Source: CAJXZP01 sp049606935 (GTDB lineage Bacteria > Bacteroidota > Bacteroidia > Flavobacteriales_G > Salibacteraceae). From it: a stretch of 29,535 nucleotides of DNA. The position numbers were made by a program, and so were the translations under genes. Below, piece by piece: positions 7,610 through 15,204 of this stretch. The stretch spans positions 1-29,535 of the forward strand of contig JBMYWA010000022.1 in NCBI GenBank assembly GCA_049606935.1, given 5' to 3'. The notes under the pieces were generated by a model. It was given only the letters and a program-made list of their open reading frames with translations. It searched no databases and was not told the DNA's origin. The number at the start of each line of letters is the position of its first letter. The stretch's first letter is position 1.

Positions 7610-7996
7610 TTAATCTAAAAAACGGTCTTTTTCATTTGGTGAGGGAATTCTACATGAGTAAGATTTGCCAAACCAGGAATACCTGTTTTTAGCAACCCAG
7701 TTGTAAATTCTATCCGAAATACGATTAGGGATAAACGAAAATAAATTTAAAAGCTTCCATGGAAATGGGAGCTTTTTTGTTATCTCAAAAAATGCTTGAC
7801 TACGGTAAAATACTTTTCCCTTATACCATACTACAATCGAGGATGGACTTTTTATGTGGATTTTTGGAATATCTAAGGTTTTTACAAATTCACCTTGAAT
7901 AGGAGTGAATTTCAAATTTTTGTTCTTGTCTAGTCTTAAAAGCCAATCCACACTTTTGTTGCAGAGTCCACAAAAACCATCAAAAATCACTACCAT
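7610..7996 (-). CDS. DCC family thiol-disulfide oxidoreductase-like protein (DUF393)
   Basis: A 128-residue member of the DCC (YuxK/DUF393) family, named for the N-terminal DxxCxxC motif. Here it is D6-G-F-C9-G-L-C12, in a thioredoxin-like setting. Further family landmarks are NLKFTPIQGE, SSIVVWYKGKVFYRSQA and the C-terminal RISDRIYNWVAKNRY segment. These proteins are presumed to be redox-active or metal-binding, but no member's substrate is known to me. The start is the only ATG and lies directly before the conserved motif. It is a lone minus-strand gene among plus-strand neighbours, divergent from secDF. A plus-strand terminator-like hairpin sits inside it (7749-7778). Confidence 0.85.
   Translation of the reverse strand: MVVIFDGFCGLCNKSVDWLLRLDKNKNLKFTPIQGEFVKTLDIPKIHIKSPSSIVVWYKGKVFYRSQAFFEITKKLPFPWKLLNLFSFIPNRISDRIYNWVAKNRYSWFGKSYSCRIPSPNEKDRFLD
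7749..7778 (+). terminator. Terminator-like hairpin inside the DCC gene, for the DUF5606 transcript
   Basis: AAAAGCTTCCAT (7749-7760), loop GGAA and ATGGGAGCTTTT (7765-7776) make a 12-bp stem with one G-U pair, running into six Ts (7773-7778) on the plus strand. It lies 142 bases after the DUF5606 stop, where no other plus-strand terminator is present. It overlaps codons 73-83 of the minus-strand DCC gene, so chance pairing in coding sequence remains possible. Confidence 0.45.
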
Positions 7997-8017
7997 TTAA
8001 ATTATCCTTTAAAAAAT

Positions 8018-8025
8018 CAAAACTA
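8018..8025 (-). promoter_or_regulatory. Putative -7 box for the DCC gene
   Basis: On the minus strand these bases read TAGTTTTG, matching TAnnTTTG, 22 bases before the ATG at 7996. There is no TTG at the proper -33 spacing, so support is partial. Confidence 0.35.
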
Positions 8026-8097
8026 AAGTGGAATTATGGAAAAAATGACCTTTTATTAAACGGTAGTTGAAAAATATATTAGATAACCCAAATTACA

Positions 8098-8128
8098 TTG
8101 GGTAAATTCGTTGGAAATTCTATATTTG
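8098..8128 (+). promoter_or_regulatory. Promoter of secDF
   Basis: TTG (8098-8100), 20 bases and TATATTTG (8121-8128) are a full consensus match. Transcription would start near 8135, leaving a leader of about 45 bases. It includes a small hairpin (8139-8164) and an A-rich stretch before the ATG at 8180, which suits Bacteroidota translation initiation. Confidence 0.8.
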
Positions 8129-8179
8129 CGCTCCTAAATTTTAAGGGGTCATAATGCCCTAAAAATAAGATAAATATAG

Positions 8180-11100
8180 ATGCAAAATAAATCGTTTATT
8201 TGGGGGTTCGCCATTTTATTGGTCCTCGCAAGTTTGTACCAGTTGTCATTTACTTGGGTTGCAGGTAATGTTGAAAGTGAAGCTGTAACTGTAGCTGCTC
8301 AAAAAGCAGATTCTTTAAGTCAAAATATGGAGTTGTCCATATATCAAAAAGATTCAGCTCAACAAAGCTACGAAACAGAGTACCTTTTAAATCAAGGTCC
8401 CGTTAGTGTTTATCCGTTTATGGATCACAGTTATGCTTACGTAAAAAAACGTGAGATGAATCTAGGTCTTGACCTTCAGGGTGGAATGCATGTAACTCTT
8501 GAGGTTTCTGAGCCAGACTTAGTAAGAGAAATGGCTGGTTCTAATAGAACTAACCCAACTTTCGTTAAAATCATTAATAAAGCTATAGAAGATCAACGTA
8601 ACAGTTCTGATAATTTCGTAGCTATTTTTGGGAATGCGCACCAAGAGGTGGCTCCAGATTTTAAATTAGCCGCTGTTTTTCATAACCTGGAAAATAAGGA
8701 TAAGATTTCTCCGGATGCTACAGATGCTGAGATTTTAGATATCATCGCTTCTGAATCAGAAGATGCTATAGCCAGAACAGAACAAGTACTTAGAAAAAGG
8801 GTAGATAACTTAGGTGTTGTTCAACCAAAAATTCAACGTTTATCTGGTTCAGGAAGAATCATTGTAGAGCTTCCAGGTGTTAAGGATAAAAGAAGAATTA
8901 GAGACTTTTTACAAGGTACAGCTAAGTTAGAGTTTTGGGAATGTTACGATAACTCTCAAATCATTGGTGGTTTAGATCAAGCAAATACCATCTTAAGAGC
9001 TACATTCGAAGCTAAAGAAGAAACTTCTACCGAAACTGCTGATGTGGTTGCCGAAGATAATTCAGACATTGCTGAATTGATAAGCGATTCCGAAACATCT
9101 ACTCCTGATTCAACGGTAGCTGATACTGCCGAGAAATCAATGGAAGAATTAATGGCAGAAGCTTCAAACGATATGCCAGACTCATTGGATTATGCAAATA
9201 TGTCTGATTCTGAAAGAGAAGCTACTAATCCTTTGTTTTACCATTTATCTCCAAACTTAGATCAAACTAATGCTCCAGCTCCAGGGCCAAGAGTTGGTTT
9301 TGCTAGAACGGCAGATACTGCAATTATTAATTCTTATTTAAAGAGAAAAGATATTAAGCAATTGTTTCCACCAAGAACTAGATTCTTATGGGAAGCTAAA
9401 TCAATTGAAGGTACAGAAGATATTTATTACCTATATGCTATTAAAGTACCAAAGGGTGGTAAGGCAGAATTAGAAGGAGATGTTGTTACAGATGCGCGTG
9501 TAGGTGCAGATCCATTGGGTAACCCAACGGTAAACATGAACATGAATTCTACTGGGGCAAATACTTGGAAGAAAATGACGGCTCGTTTATCGCAAGGTGA
9601 CGGACAAGGAAACAAATCTTCAGTAGCTGTAGTATTAGATGGTTTAGTTTATTCTGCTCCTACTGTTCAAGGTGAGATTCCTGGTGGTCGTACAGAAATT
9701 ACGGGACGTTTTACACAACAAGAAGCAGGTGATTTAGCAGGTGTTCTTAAAGCGGGTAAATTACCAGCTCCTTTACATATTATCGAGGAAGCAGTTGTGG
9801 GTCCATCTTTAGGTCAAGAAGCTATTGATTCAGGTTTAAGTTCATTTATGATTGCTTTAGTAATCATTTTGATTTACATGATTTTTTATTACTCTACAGC
9901 GGGTATCGTTGCCGATATAGCTTTAGCAGTAAACTTATTCTTTATACTAGGTTTCTTAGCTTCATTAAGAGCTACGTTAACTTTACCTGGTATTGCGGGT
10001 ATCGTTTTAACTATTGGTATGTCGGTTGATGCGAACGTTCTTATTTATGAGCGTATTCGTGAGGAAATGAGAACAGGTAAAGGGTTTAAACAAGCCATCG
10101 CTGATGGTTATAAAGCCGCTTACAGTTCTATTCTAGATTCGAATATTACTACCATGTTAACAGGTATTATCTTATTCGTATTCGGTACCGGGCCAATTCA
10201 AGGATTTGCTACCACTTTAATAATTGGTATTATTACCTCATTATTCTCGGCTATTTTCATTACCCGTTTAATTTTCGAATGGGCAATGACTAACGGAAAG
10301 TCGGTTTCTTTCTCTACTAAAATTACAGAAAATGCTTTCCAAAACATGAAGATTAACTTCCTTGGAAACAGAAAGAAATTTTACCTGCTTTCATTAATCA
10401 TCGTAATTTTAGGTTCAGGTTCATTATTAGTAAAAGGCTTGAATTACGGAGTTGACTTTGTGGGTGGTCGTTCTTACATTGTAAGATTTGATGCTCCTGT
10501 AGCAGTTAACGAAGTGGCAGATGCTTTAACGGCACAATTTGTAACTGAAGACGGTTTAAAATCTACTCCTGAGGTAAAAACTTTTGGCTCATCTAACCAA
10601 GTGAAAATTACTACTAAGTATATGATCGATAACACAGAAAATGATGTGGATGATATCTTAGAAGGTAAATTATACGAAGGTTTGAGAGGTCTTTATAAAG
10701 AAGATTTATCTCAAGAAGAGTTTGTATCTGAGTTAACTTCTCAAAAAGTAGAAGCAACCATTGCAGATGATATTAAGGAAGCCGCTTTTGTGGCGGTAAT
10801 ATTTTCTTTAATTGTAATCTTCGGTTACATTTTTGCTCGATTCTCAAAATGGCAATACTCTGCTGGTGCAATTGCTGCATTAGCGCATGATGTATTAATT
10901 GTGTTATCAATATTCTCTATCTTTTATGGAATACTTCCTTTCTCATTAGAAATTGATCAAGCGTTTATCGCAGCAATTCTAACGGTAGTAGGTTATTCTA
11001 TTAATGATACAGTTGTTGTATTTGATAGATTGAGAGAGTACCTAGGTCTACACCCTAAGAAAGATGCTAAAGATGTTATAAATAGTGCACTTAATAGTAC

Positions 11101-11290
11101 TATTAGTCGTACGGTAAATACCTCTCTAAGTACATTCGTAGTGCTTCTTATCATCTTCGTATTTGGTGGAGAGATGATTAGAGGATTTATTTTCGCTATG
11201 ATGGTAGGTGTTGTAGTAGGTACTTATTCTTCATTGTTTATTGCAACTCCAATTACTTATGATTTAAGTAAAGGTGAGGTAAAGCACTAA
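8180..11290 (+). CDS. secDF: Protein translocase subunit SecDF (fused SecD-SecF)
   Basis: A 1036-residue inner-membrane RND-type component that uses the proton gradient to help SecYEG pull proteins into the periplasm. There is one N-terminal helix (residues 7-27). The SecD P1 head begins with LGLDLQGGMHVTLEV (near 93) and includes a long acidic Ser/Thr/Glu-rich insert (about 275-345). The SecD membrane block (about 550-700) carries the conserved Asp in GMSVDANVLIYERIREE. From about 725 the SecF half starts (NRKKFYLLSL, GLNYGVDFVGGRSYIVRF), with VGYSINDTVVVFDRLRE near 930 and six helices in all. In many bacteria SecD and SecF are separate proteins. The fusion is usual in Bacteroidota. It is monocistronic, with its own promoter and a strong terminator. 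Confidence 0.97.
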   Translation: MQNKSFIWGFAILLVLASLYQLSFTWVAGNVESEAVTVAAQKADSLSQNMELSIYQKDSAQQSYETEYLLNQGPVSVYPFMDHSYAYVKKREMNLGLDLQGGMHVTLEVSEPDLVREMAGSNRTNPTFVKIINKAIEDQRNSSDNFVAIFGNAHQEVAPDFKLAAVFHNLENKDKISPDATDAEILDIIASESEDAIARTEQVLRKRVDNLGVVQPKIQRLSGSGRIIVELPGVKDKRRIRDFLQGTAKLEFWECYDNSQIIGGLDQANTILRATFEAKEETSTETADVVAEDNSDIAELISDSETSTPDSTVADTAEKSMEELMAEASNDMPDSLDYANMSDSEREATNPLFYHLSPNLDQTNAPAPGPRVGFARTADTAIINSYLKRKDIKQLFPPRTRFLWEAKSIEGTEDIYYLYAIKVPKGGKAELEGDVVTDARVGADPLGNPTVNMNMNSTGANTWKKMTARLSQGDGQGNKSSVAVVLDGLVYSAPTVQGEIPGGRTEITGRFTQQEAGDLAGVLKAGKLPAPLHIIEEAVVGPSLGQEAIDSGLSSFMIALVIILIYMIFYYSTAGIVADIALAVNLFFILGFLASLRATLTLPGIAGIVLTIGMSVDANVLIYERIREEMRTGKGFKQAIADGYKAAYSSILDSNITTMLTGIILFVFGTGPIQGFATTLIIGIITSLFSAIFITRLIFEWAMTNGKSVSFSTKITENAFQNMKINFLGNRKKFYLLSLIIVILGSGSLLVKGLNYGVDFVGGRSYIVRFDAPVAVNEVADALTAQFVTEDGLKSTPEVKTFGSSNQVKITTKYMIDNTENDVDDILEGKLYEGLRGLYKEDLSQEEFVSELTSQKVEATIADDIKEAAFVAVIFSLIVIFGYIFARFSKWQYSAGAIAALAHDVLIVLSIFSIFYGILPFSLEIDQAFIAAILTVVGYSINDTVVVFDRLREYLGLHPKKDAKDVINSALNSTISRTVNTSLSTFVVLLIIFVFGGEMIRGFIFAMMVGVVVGTYSSLFIATPITYDLSKGEVKH

Positions 11291-11310
11291 GCTAAAAGAC
11301 CAACTAATTG

Positions 11311-11345
11311 AAAGCCCTTTTAGGTAAATACCTAAAAGGGCTTTT
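11311..11345 (+). terminator. Intrinsic terminator of secDF
   Basis: A perfect 15-bp stem (AAAGCCCTTTTAGGT at 11311-11325 and its complement at 11330-11344) with loop AAAT, ending in TTTT, lies 20 bases after the secDF stop. It has A-rich and T-rich shoulders, so it could work in both directions, although nothing converges on it. Confidence 0.88.
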
Positions 11346-11346
11346 G

Positions 11347-11354
11347 TATATTTG
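11347..11354 (+). promoter_or_regulatory. Putative -7 box for the tatA-exchanger operon
   Basis: TATATTTG matches TAnnTTTG exactly and starts two bases after the secDF terminator, 18 bases before the tatA-like ATG. The -33 region falls in the terminator stem and has no TTG. Confidence 0.45.
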
Positions 11355-11371
11355 GACATTCGTTTTTGGAT

Positions 11372-11746
11372 ATGAATACACTTGTTTTTGGATTTTTCAA
11401 TTTAGGCTTTGGTGAGTTATTTGCCATTTTTGTAGTGGTTTTATTACTTTTTGGTGCCGATAAAATTCCCCAATTTGCAAAAAGCTTGGGTAAAGGAATT
11501 CGTTATGTAAGAGATGCTACAGATAGTGTTAAACGCGATATTCAATCATCGGTAGATGAGGTGAAAGTAGATGTGGATGCAAACATGAAAGAAGTTCGTG
11601 ACGGATTAGGTGTTGCCAATGCGGTTAAACGAGATGCTAAAGTCTCCTTAACTAAAGTAATGGATGAAATTAACGAAACCGTAGAAAAAAAGAACGAAGA
11701 AATTACGGAGTCTATGCAGGACAATAACACCACTAAAGAAGCTTAA
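11372..11746 (+). CDS. tatA: TatA/MttA family protein (twin-arginine translocase pore subunit)
   Basis: A 124-residue protein with TatA topology: a short periplasmic N-terminus, a single membrane helix (about 12-27, ELFAIFVVVLLLFGADKIP), the F27-G28 hinge, and an amphipathic helix (PQFAKSLGKGIRYVRDAT). The tail (about 50-124) is a long charged helix with heptad-like DSVKRDIQSSVDEVKVD and V-K repeats, about 40-60 residues longer than minimal TatA proteins. TatA subunits oligomerise to let folded twin-arginine proteins cross the inner membrane. TatC is not in the window; in this phylum the subunits are often unlinked (recalled knowledge). I chose the ATG at 11372 over a TTG six bases earlier. 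It is followed after one base by the exchanger gene, so they are co-transcribed. A TatB-like role is possible. Confidence 0.8.
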   Translation: MNTLVFGFFNLGFGELFAIFVVVLLLFGADKIPQFAKSLGKGIRYVRDATDSVKRDIQSSVDEVKVDVDANMKEVRDGLGVANAVKRDAKVSLTKVMDEINETVEKKNEEITESMQDNNTTKEA

Positions 11747-11747
11747 T

Positions 11748-12725
11748 TTGAATGTAGCATTAATCATTCTGGGAATCGTAATTCTAGTAGTCGGTGGCGA
11801 ACTATTGGTAAGAGGTGCTGTTAATGTGGCCCTAAGGTTTCACATCTCTACGTTAGTAGTAGGTATGACTGTAGTGTCCTTTGGTACTTCTGCGCCTGAG
11901 CTTTTAGTTAGTTTAGAAGCTATGTACACGGGGCATCCAGGAATTGCAATTGGTAATGTGGTTGGTTCTAATATTGCAAATATCGCGTTGGTGTTAGGCT
12001 TAACCGCAATTATTTTCCCTATTGAAGTAAGTCGAAATTCTTACCGAATAGATTGGCCTGTTTTAATGTTAAGCTCCTTATTGGTGTATTCCTTTATGTG
12101 GTTTAACGTAGATTATGAAATTGGGAAAGATTATTTGACTTCACTAAACTGGGTTAATGGTATCATTATGGTATCTATTCTTGTAGGCTTTAGTTATTTT
12201 TTAATTTGGAAATCCAGAAAGTCAACAAAGGCAGGTCATGCTGAAATGGATCATGTTCCGGAAATACCCAAGACATCTTTAATCAAAGACGTGGCATTTA
12301 TCGTATTTGGATCTATTGGATTGAGTGCAGGTGCCCATTTCTTGGTAGAAGGTACGGTAGGATTGGCATCTGTTCTAGGAATAAGTGATTACATTATTAG
12401 TGTGACCATTGTTGCGTTTGGAACATCATTGCCTGAGCTAATGACTTCTGTAGTTGCTGCCTTTAAAAAGCATGCCGATTTATCTGTTGGAAATCTAATA
12501 GGTTCTAACATTTTTAATATTCTAGGTATCTTAGGAATTACATCCATATTTAAAACTATTCCAATATCTGAAATGGTTTTAAAAGTGGATATGATATGGG
12601 TTTTAGGAATCAGTTTACTTGTTTTTCCTATGATGGTTACCCGAAAGCGAATTTCAAAAACGGAAGGCGCTGTATTATTCATTGCCTATGCAGTCTATGT
12701 TTATTTTACCGTAGTAGGTAATTAA
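11748..12725 (+). CDS. Calcium/sodium antiporter, CaCA family (YrbG-like)
   Basis: A 325-residue inner-membrane cation exchanger with about ten helices and the two inverted alpha-repeats of the family. Repeat 1 has VVSFGTSAPELLVSLEA and GNVVGSNIANIALVLG. Repeat 2 has VAFGTSLPELMTSVVAA and GNLIGSNIFNILGILG. The paired G-T-S-x-P-E-L and G-N-x-x-G-S-N motifs line the Ca2+/Na+ sites, so the usual direction is Ca2+ export driven by Na+ or H+. The start is a TTG at 11748, one base after the tatA-like stop. No in-frame ATG occurs before the first alpha-repeat, and the TTG start gives a normal first helix (ALIILGIVILVVGGELLV). It is probably read from the tatA transcript. Confidence 0.93.
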   Translation: MNVALIILGIVILVVGGELLVRGAVNVALRFHISTLVVGMTVVSFGTSAPELLVSLEAMYTGHPGIAIGNVVGSNIANIALVLGLTAIIFPIEVSRNSYRIDWPVLMLSSLLVYSFMWFNVDYEIGKDYLTSLNWVNGIIMVSILVGFSYFLIWKSRKSTKAGHAEMDHVPEIPKTSLIKDVAFIVFGSIGLSAGAHFLVEGTVGLASVLGISDYIISVTIVAFGTSLPELMTSVVAAFKKHADLSVGNLIGSNIFNILGILGITSIFKTIPISEMVLKVDMIWVLGISLLVFPMMVTRKRISKTEGAVLFIAYAVYVYFTVVGN

Positions 12726-12783
12726 ATGTTTGCCTCGAATTCTCAAAAAAAAATACTTTTATTATAACCTACCCCTGTTTTTT

Positions 12784-12814
12784 ACATGGTTGTTGAATAA
12801 AAATCATGTTTTTT
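12784..12814 (+). terminator. Possible terminator of the tatA-exchanger operon
   Basis: ACATGGTTGTT (12784-12794), loop GAAT and AAAAATCATGT (12799-12809) form an 11-bp stem with one G-U pair and one mismatch, followed by six Ts (12809-12814). It also lies just upstream of the glnN promoter, so an operator role for the palindrome is an alternative. Confidence 0.5.
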
Positions 12815-12840
12815 CTCATTACCCCCCTTTTATTCTTGTG

Positions 12841-12848
12841 TATATTTG
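12841..12848 (+). promoter_or_regulatory. Putative -7 box for glutamine synthetase III
   Basis: TATATTTG matches the -7 consensus exactly, 24 bases before the ATG at 12873. The -33 region is a C-rich stretch (ACCCCCCTTT at 12821-12830) with no TTG at the right spacing, the pattern expected of a promoter that needs an activator. Confidence 0.55.
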
Positions 12849-12872
12849 CCAAAATTCTAAAAAATAGAAAAT

Positions 12873-15065
12873 ATGGCTTCATTAAGATTAAAAGCTCTTG
12901 AACAAACAATGAATAGAGAACCGCAAGAAGTGAAAACTTCATCGCATAGAATCTCTGATTATTTTGGCGAGAATTCGTTTAACCAAAAAGCAATGCGTCA
13001 ATTCCTTTCTGAAGGAGCTTATAAAAGCGTTAATGAAGCCATAAATTACGGATCTACCTTAGACAGAAAAGTGGCTGACCTCGTAGCTTCAGGAATGAAA
13101 TCTTGGGCAATGTCTAAGGGAGCTACACATTATACGCATTGGTTTCAGCCCCTAACTGGTAGAACTGCCGAAAAACATGATTCGTTTAATACTCCAGCCG
13201 GTGATGGAACTTCATTTGAAACCTTTGATGGTGCACAATTAATTCAACAAGAACCAGATGCGTCTTCTTTCCCAAACGGAGGGATTAGAAACACCTTCGA
13301 AGCCAGAGGATATACAGCCTGGGACCCAACATCGCCAGCGTTTATTATTGGTGAAACATTATGTATTCCTACGGTATTTATAGCATATACTGGAGAAGCT
13401 TTAGATTATAAAACTCCCTTGTTAAGAGCTCTGCACGTGGTAGACAAAGCCGCTACTGAAGTGTGTCAGTATTTTGATAAAAACATTACTAAAGTTCATA
13501 CTACCTTAGGTTGGGAACAAGAGTATTTCTTAGTCGATTCTGCTTTAGCTATGGCAAGACCAGATTTACTGTTAACGGGTAGAACGCTTTTCGGACATTC
13601 GTCCTCAAAAGGGCAGCAATTAGATGATCATTATTTCGGAGCTATTCCTTCAAGGGCTAATGCTTTTATACGAGATTTTGAAAAAGAAGTTCATAGATTA
13701 GGTATTCCGGTAATGACTCGTCATAATGAAGTGGCTCCAAATCAGTTTGAATGTGCTCCTTTGTTTGAAGAATGCAATTTAGCCGTTGATCATAACTCTT
13801 TACTTATGGATGTAATGGAGAGAGTTGCTGAGAGACATAATTTTAAAGTTCTTTTACACGAAAAACCTTTTGCAGGTATTAATGGATCAGGAAAACACAA
13901 TAACTGGTCTTTAAGTACCGATTCTCCCAAGCATAGAAACCTGCTAAACCCGGGTAATACCCCTAAAACAAATTTAAGATTCCTTACCTTCTTTATTAAT
14001 ACAATTAGAGCGGTAGCAGAACATGATGACTTGTTAAGAGCTTCAATTGCAACGGCTAGTAATGACCACCGTTTAGGGGCGAACGAAGCACCACCTGCGA
14101 TTATTTCTATTTTCATTGGATCTCAGTTAAGTAAGATTTTAAAAGAGGTAGAAAGTAAAGTGTCTAACAAAGACCTTTCTTCTGATGAGAAAACAGAATT
14201 GAAATTAAATATCGGAAAAATCCCAGAGTTGTTATTAGATAATACGGATAGAAACAGAACTTCTCCTTTTGCGTTTACTGGGAATAAATTTGAGTTTAGA
14301 GCAGTAGGTTCTACAGCCAACTGTGCTAATCCAATGACTGTACTAAATACGGCAATGGCGCAGCAACTAAAGCGATTTAAATCAGAAGTAGATGCTTTAA
14401 TTGCTAAAGGCAAGAAAAAGGATGATGCCATAATTGAAATTCTTAGAAATTACATAGTGGAATCAAAGAATATAATTTTTGATGGTAACGGATATGGTGA
14501 TGAATGGGTGAAAATTGCAGAGGAAAGAGGTTTAAACAATAAAAAGACAACTCCTGAAGCCTTAGATTTTTTGGTTTCTCAAAAAGCTAAAGATCTTTTT
14601 GATTCTCAAGGGGTGCTTTCTAATATTGAATTAGAGGCTCGCTACGAAATTGAACTAGAAAAGTATAAACTAAGTATTCAAATAGAATCTCGTGTTATGG
14701 CGGATATGGGATTAAACCATATTATTCCAACGGCAGTAGAATATCAGAAGATGCTTGTTGAAAATGTAAATGGTTTAAAAACTATTTTTGGAAATGAATA
14801 TACAGAATATGCGAGTGAGCAAATTGAGATGATAAAGGATGTGTCTAAACGTATTCAGAGAATTAGAAAGAATATTACTGAAATGACCGCTGCTAGGAAA
14901 GAAGCCAATAATTTAGAGGATATTAGAGAGCAAGCAAAATCATATTGCAATAACGTTATTCCATTCTTTAAGCACATTAGATATGATGTGGATAAGTTAG
15001 AATTAGTGGTAGACAATAAGTATTGGCCATTACCTAAATACAGAGAATTATTGTTTACAAAATAA
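12873..15065 (+). CDS. glnN: Glutamine synthetase type III
   Basis: A 730-residue cytoplasmic enzyme that makes glutamine from glutamate, ammonia and ATP. It is the large GSIII form (about 730 residues) rather than the 450-residue GSI. Visible motifs are the GSIII-specific head (NREPQEVKTSSHRISDYFGE), THYTHWFQPLTGRTAEKHDSF (85-105), the metal-binding GWEQEYFLVD (near 213), NEVAPNQFECAPLFEECN (near 285), the ATP-site KPFAGINGSGKHNNWSLS (near 330-348) and ANEAPPAIISIFIG. The C-terminal helical region (about 590-700) is coiled-coil-like, as in this class. It stands alone, with no amtB, PII gene or second glutamine synthetase beside it. A strong terminator follows. Confidence 0.97.
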   Translation: MASLRLKALEQTMNREPQEVKTSSHRISDYFGENSFNQKAMRQFLSEGAYKSVNEAINYGSTLDRKVADLVASGMKSWAMSKGATHYTHWFQPLTGRTAEKHDSFNTPAGDGTSFETFDGAQLIQQEPDASSFPNGGIRNTFEARGYTAWDPTSPAFIIGETLCIPTVFIAYTGEALDYKTPLLRALHVVDKAATEVCQYFDKNITKVHTTLGWEQEYFLVDSALAMARPDLLLTGRTLFGHSSSKGQQLDDHYFGAIPSRANAFIRDFEKEVHRLGIPVMTRHNEVAPNQFECAPLFEECNLAVDHNSLLMDVMERVAERHNFKVLLHEKPFAGINGSGKHNNWSLSTDSPKHRNLLNPGNTPKTNLRFLTFFINTIRAVAEHDDLLRASIATASNDHRLGANEAPPAIISIFIGSQLSKILKEVESKVSNKDLSSDEKTELKLNIGKIPELLLDNTDRNRTSPFAFTGNKFEFRAVGSTANCANPMTVLNTAMAQQLKRFKSEVDALIAKGKKKDDAIIEILRNYIVESKNIIFDGNGYGDEWVKIAEERGLNNKKTTPEALDFLVSQKAKDLFDSQGVLSNIELEARYEIELEKYKLSIQIESRVMADMGLNHIIPTAVEYQKMLVENVNGLKTIFGNEYTEYASEQIEMIKDVSKRIQRIRKNITEMTAARKEANNLEDIREQAKSYCNNVIPFFKHIRYDVDKLELVVDNKYWPLPKYRELLFTK

Positions 15066-15076
15066 GCTGAATTATT

Positions 15077-15119
15077 AAAGCCTCTTTTTACTTTAAAAAG
15101 AGGCTTTTTATTTTTTTTC
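15077..15119 (+). terminator. Intrinsic terminator of glnN
   Basis: AAAGCCTCTTTTTA (15077-15090), loop CTT and its perfect complement (15094-15107) give a 14-bp stem, followed by TTTTA and a run of eight to nine Ts to about 15118. It starts 11 bases after the stop codon. Confidence 0.88.
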
Positions 15120-15204
15120 AGATTTAAAATAATTACTTACTTTGGAGCCCTTATAAATGAGAGTTTATTATCGATTAATTTCGAAAAACTGTAAAGAAAA
15201 ATAT

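Noticed and set aside
13790..14431. Two minus-strand open frames inside glnN
   Set aside because: They are out-of-frame shadows of a strongly conserved gene, with no family motif, promoter or start context of their own.
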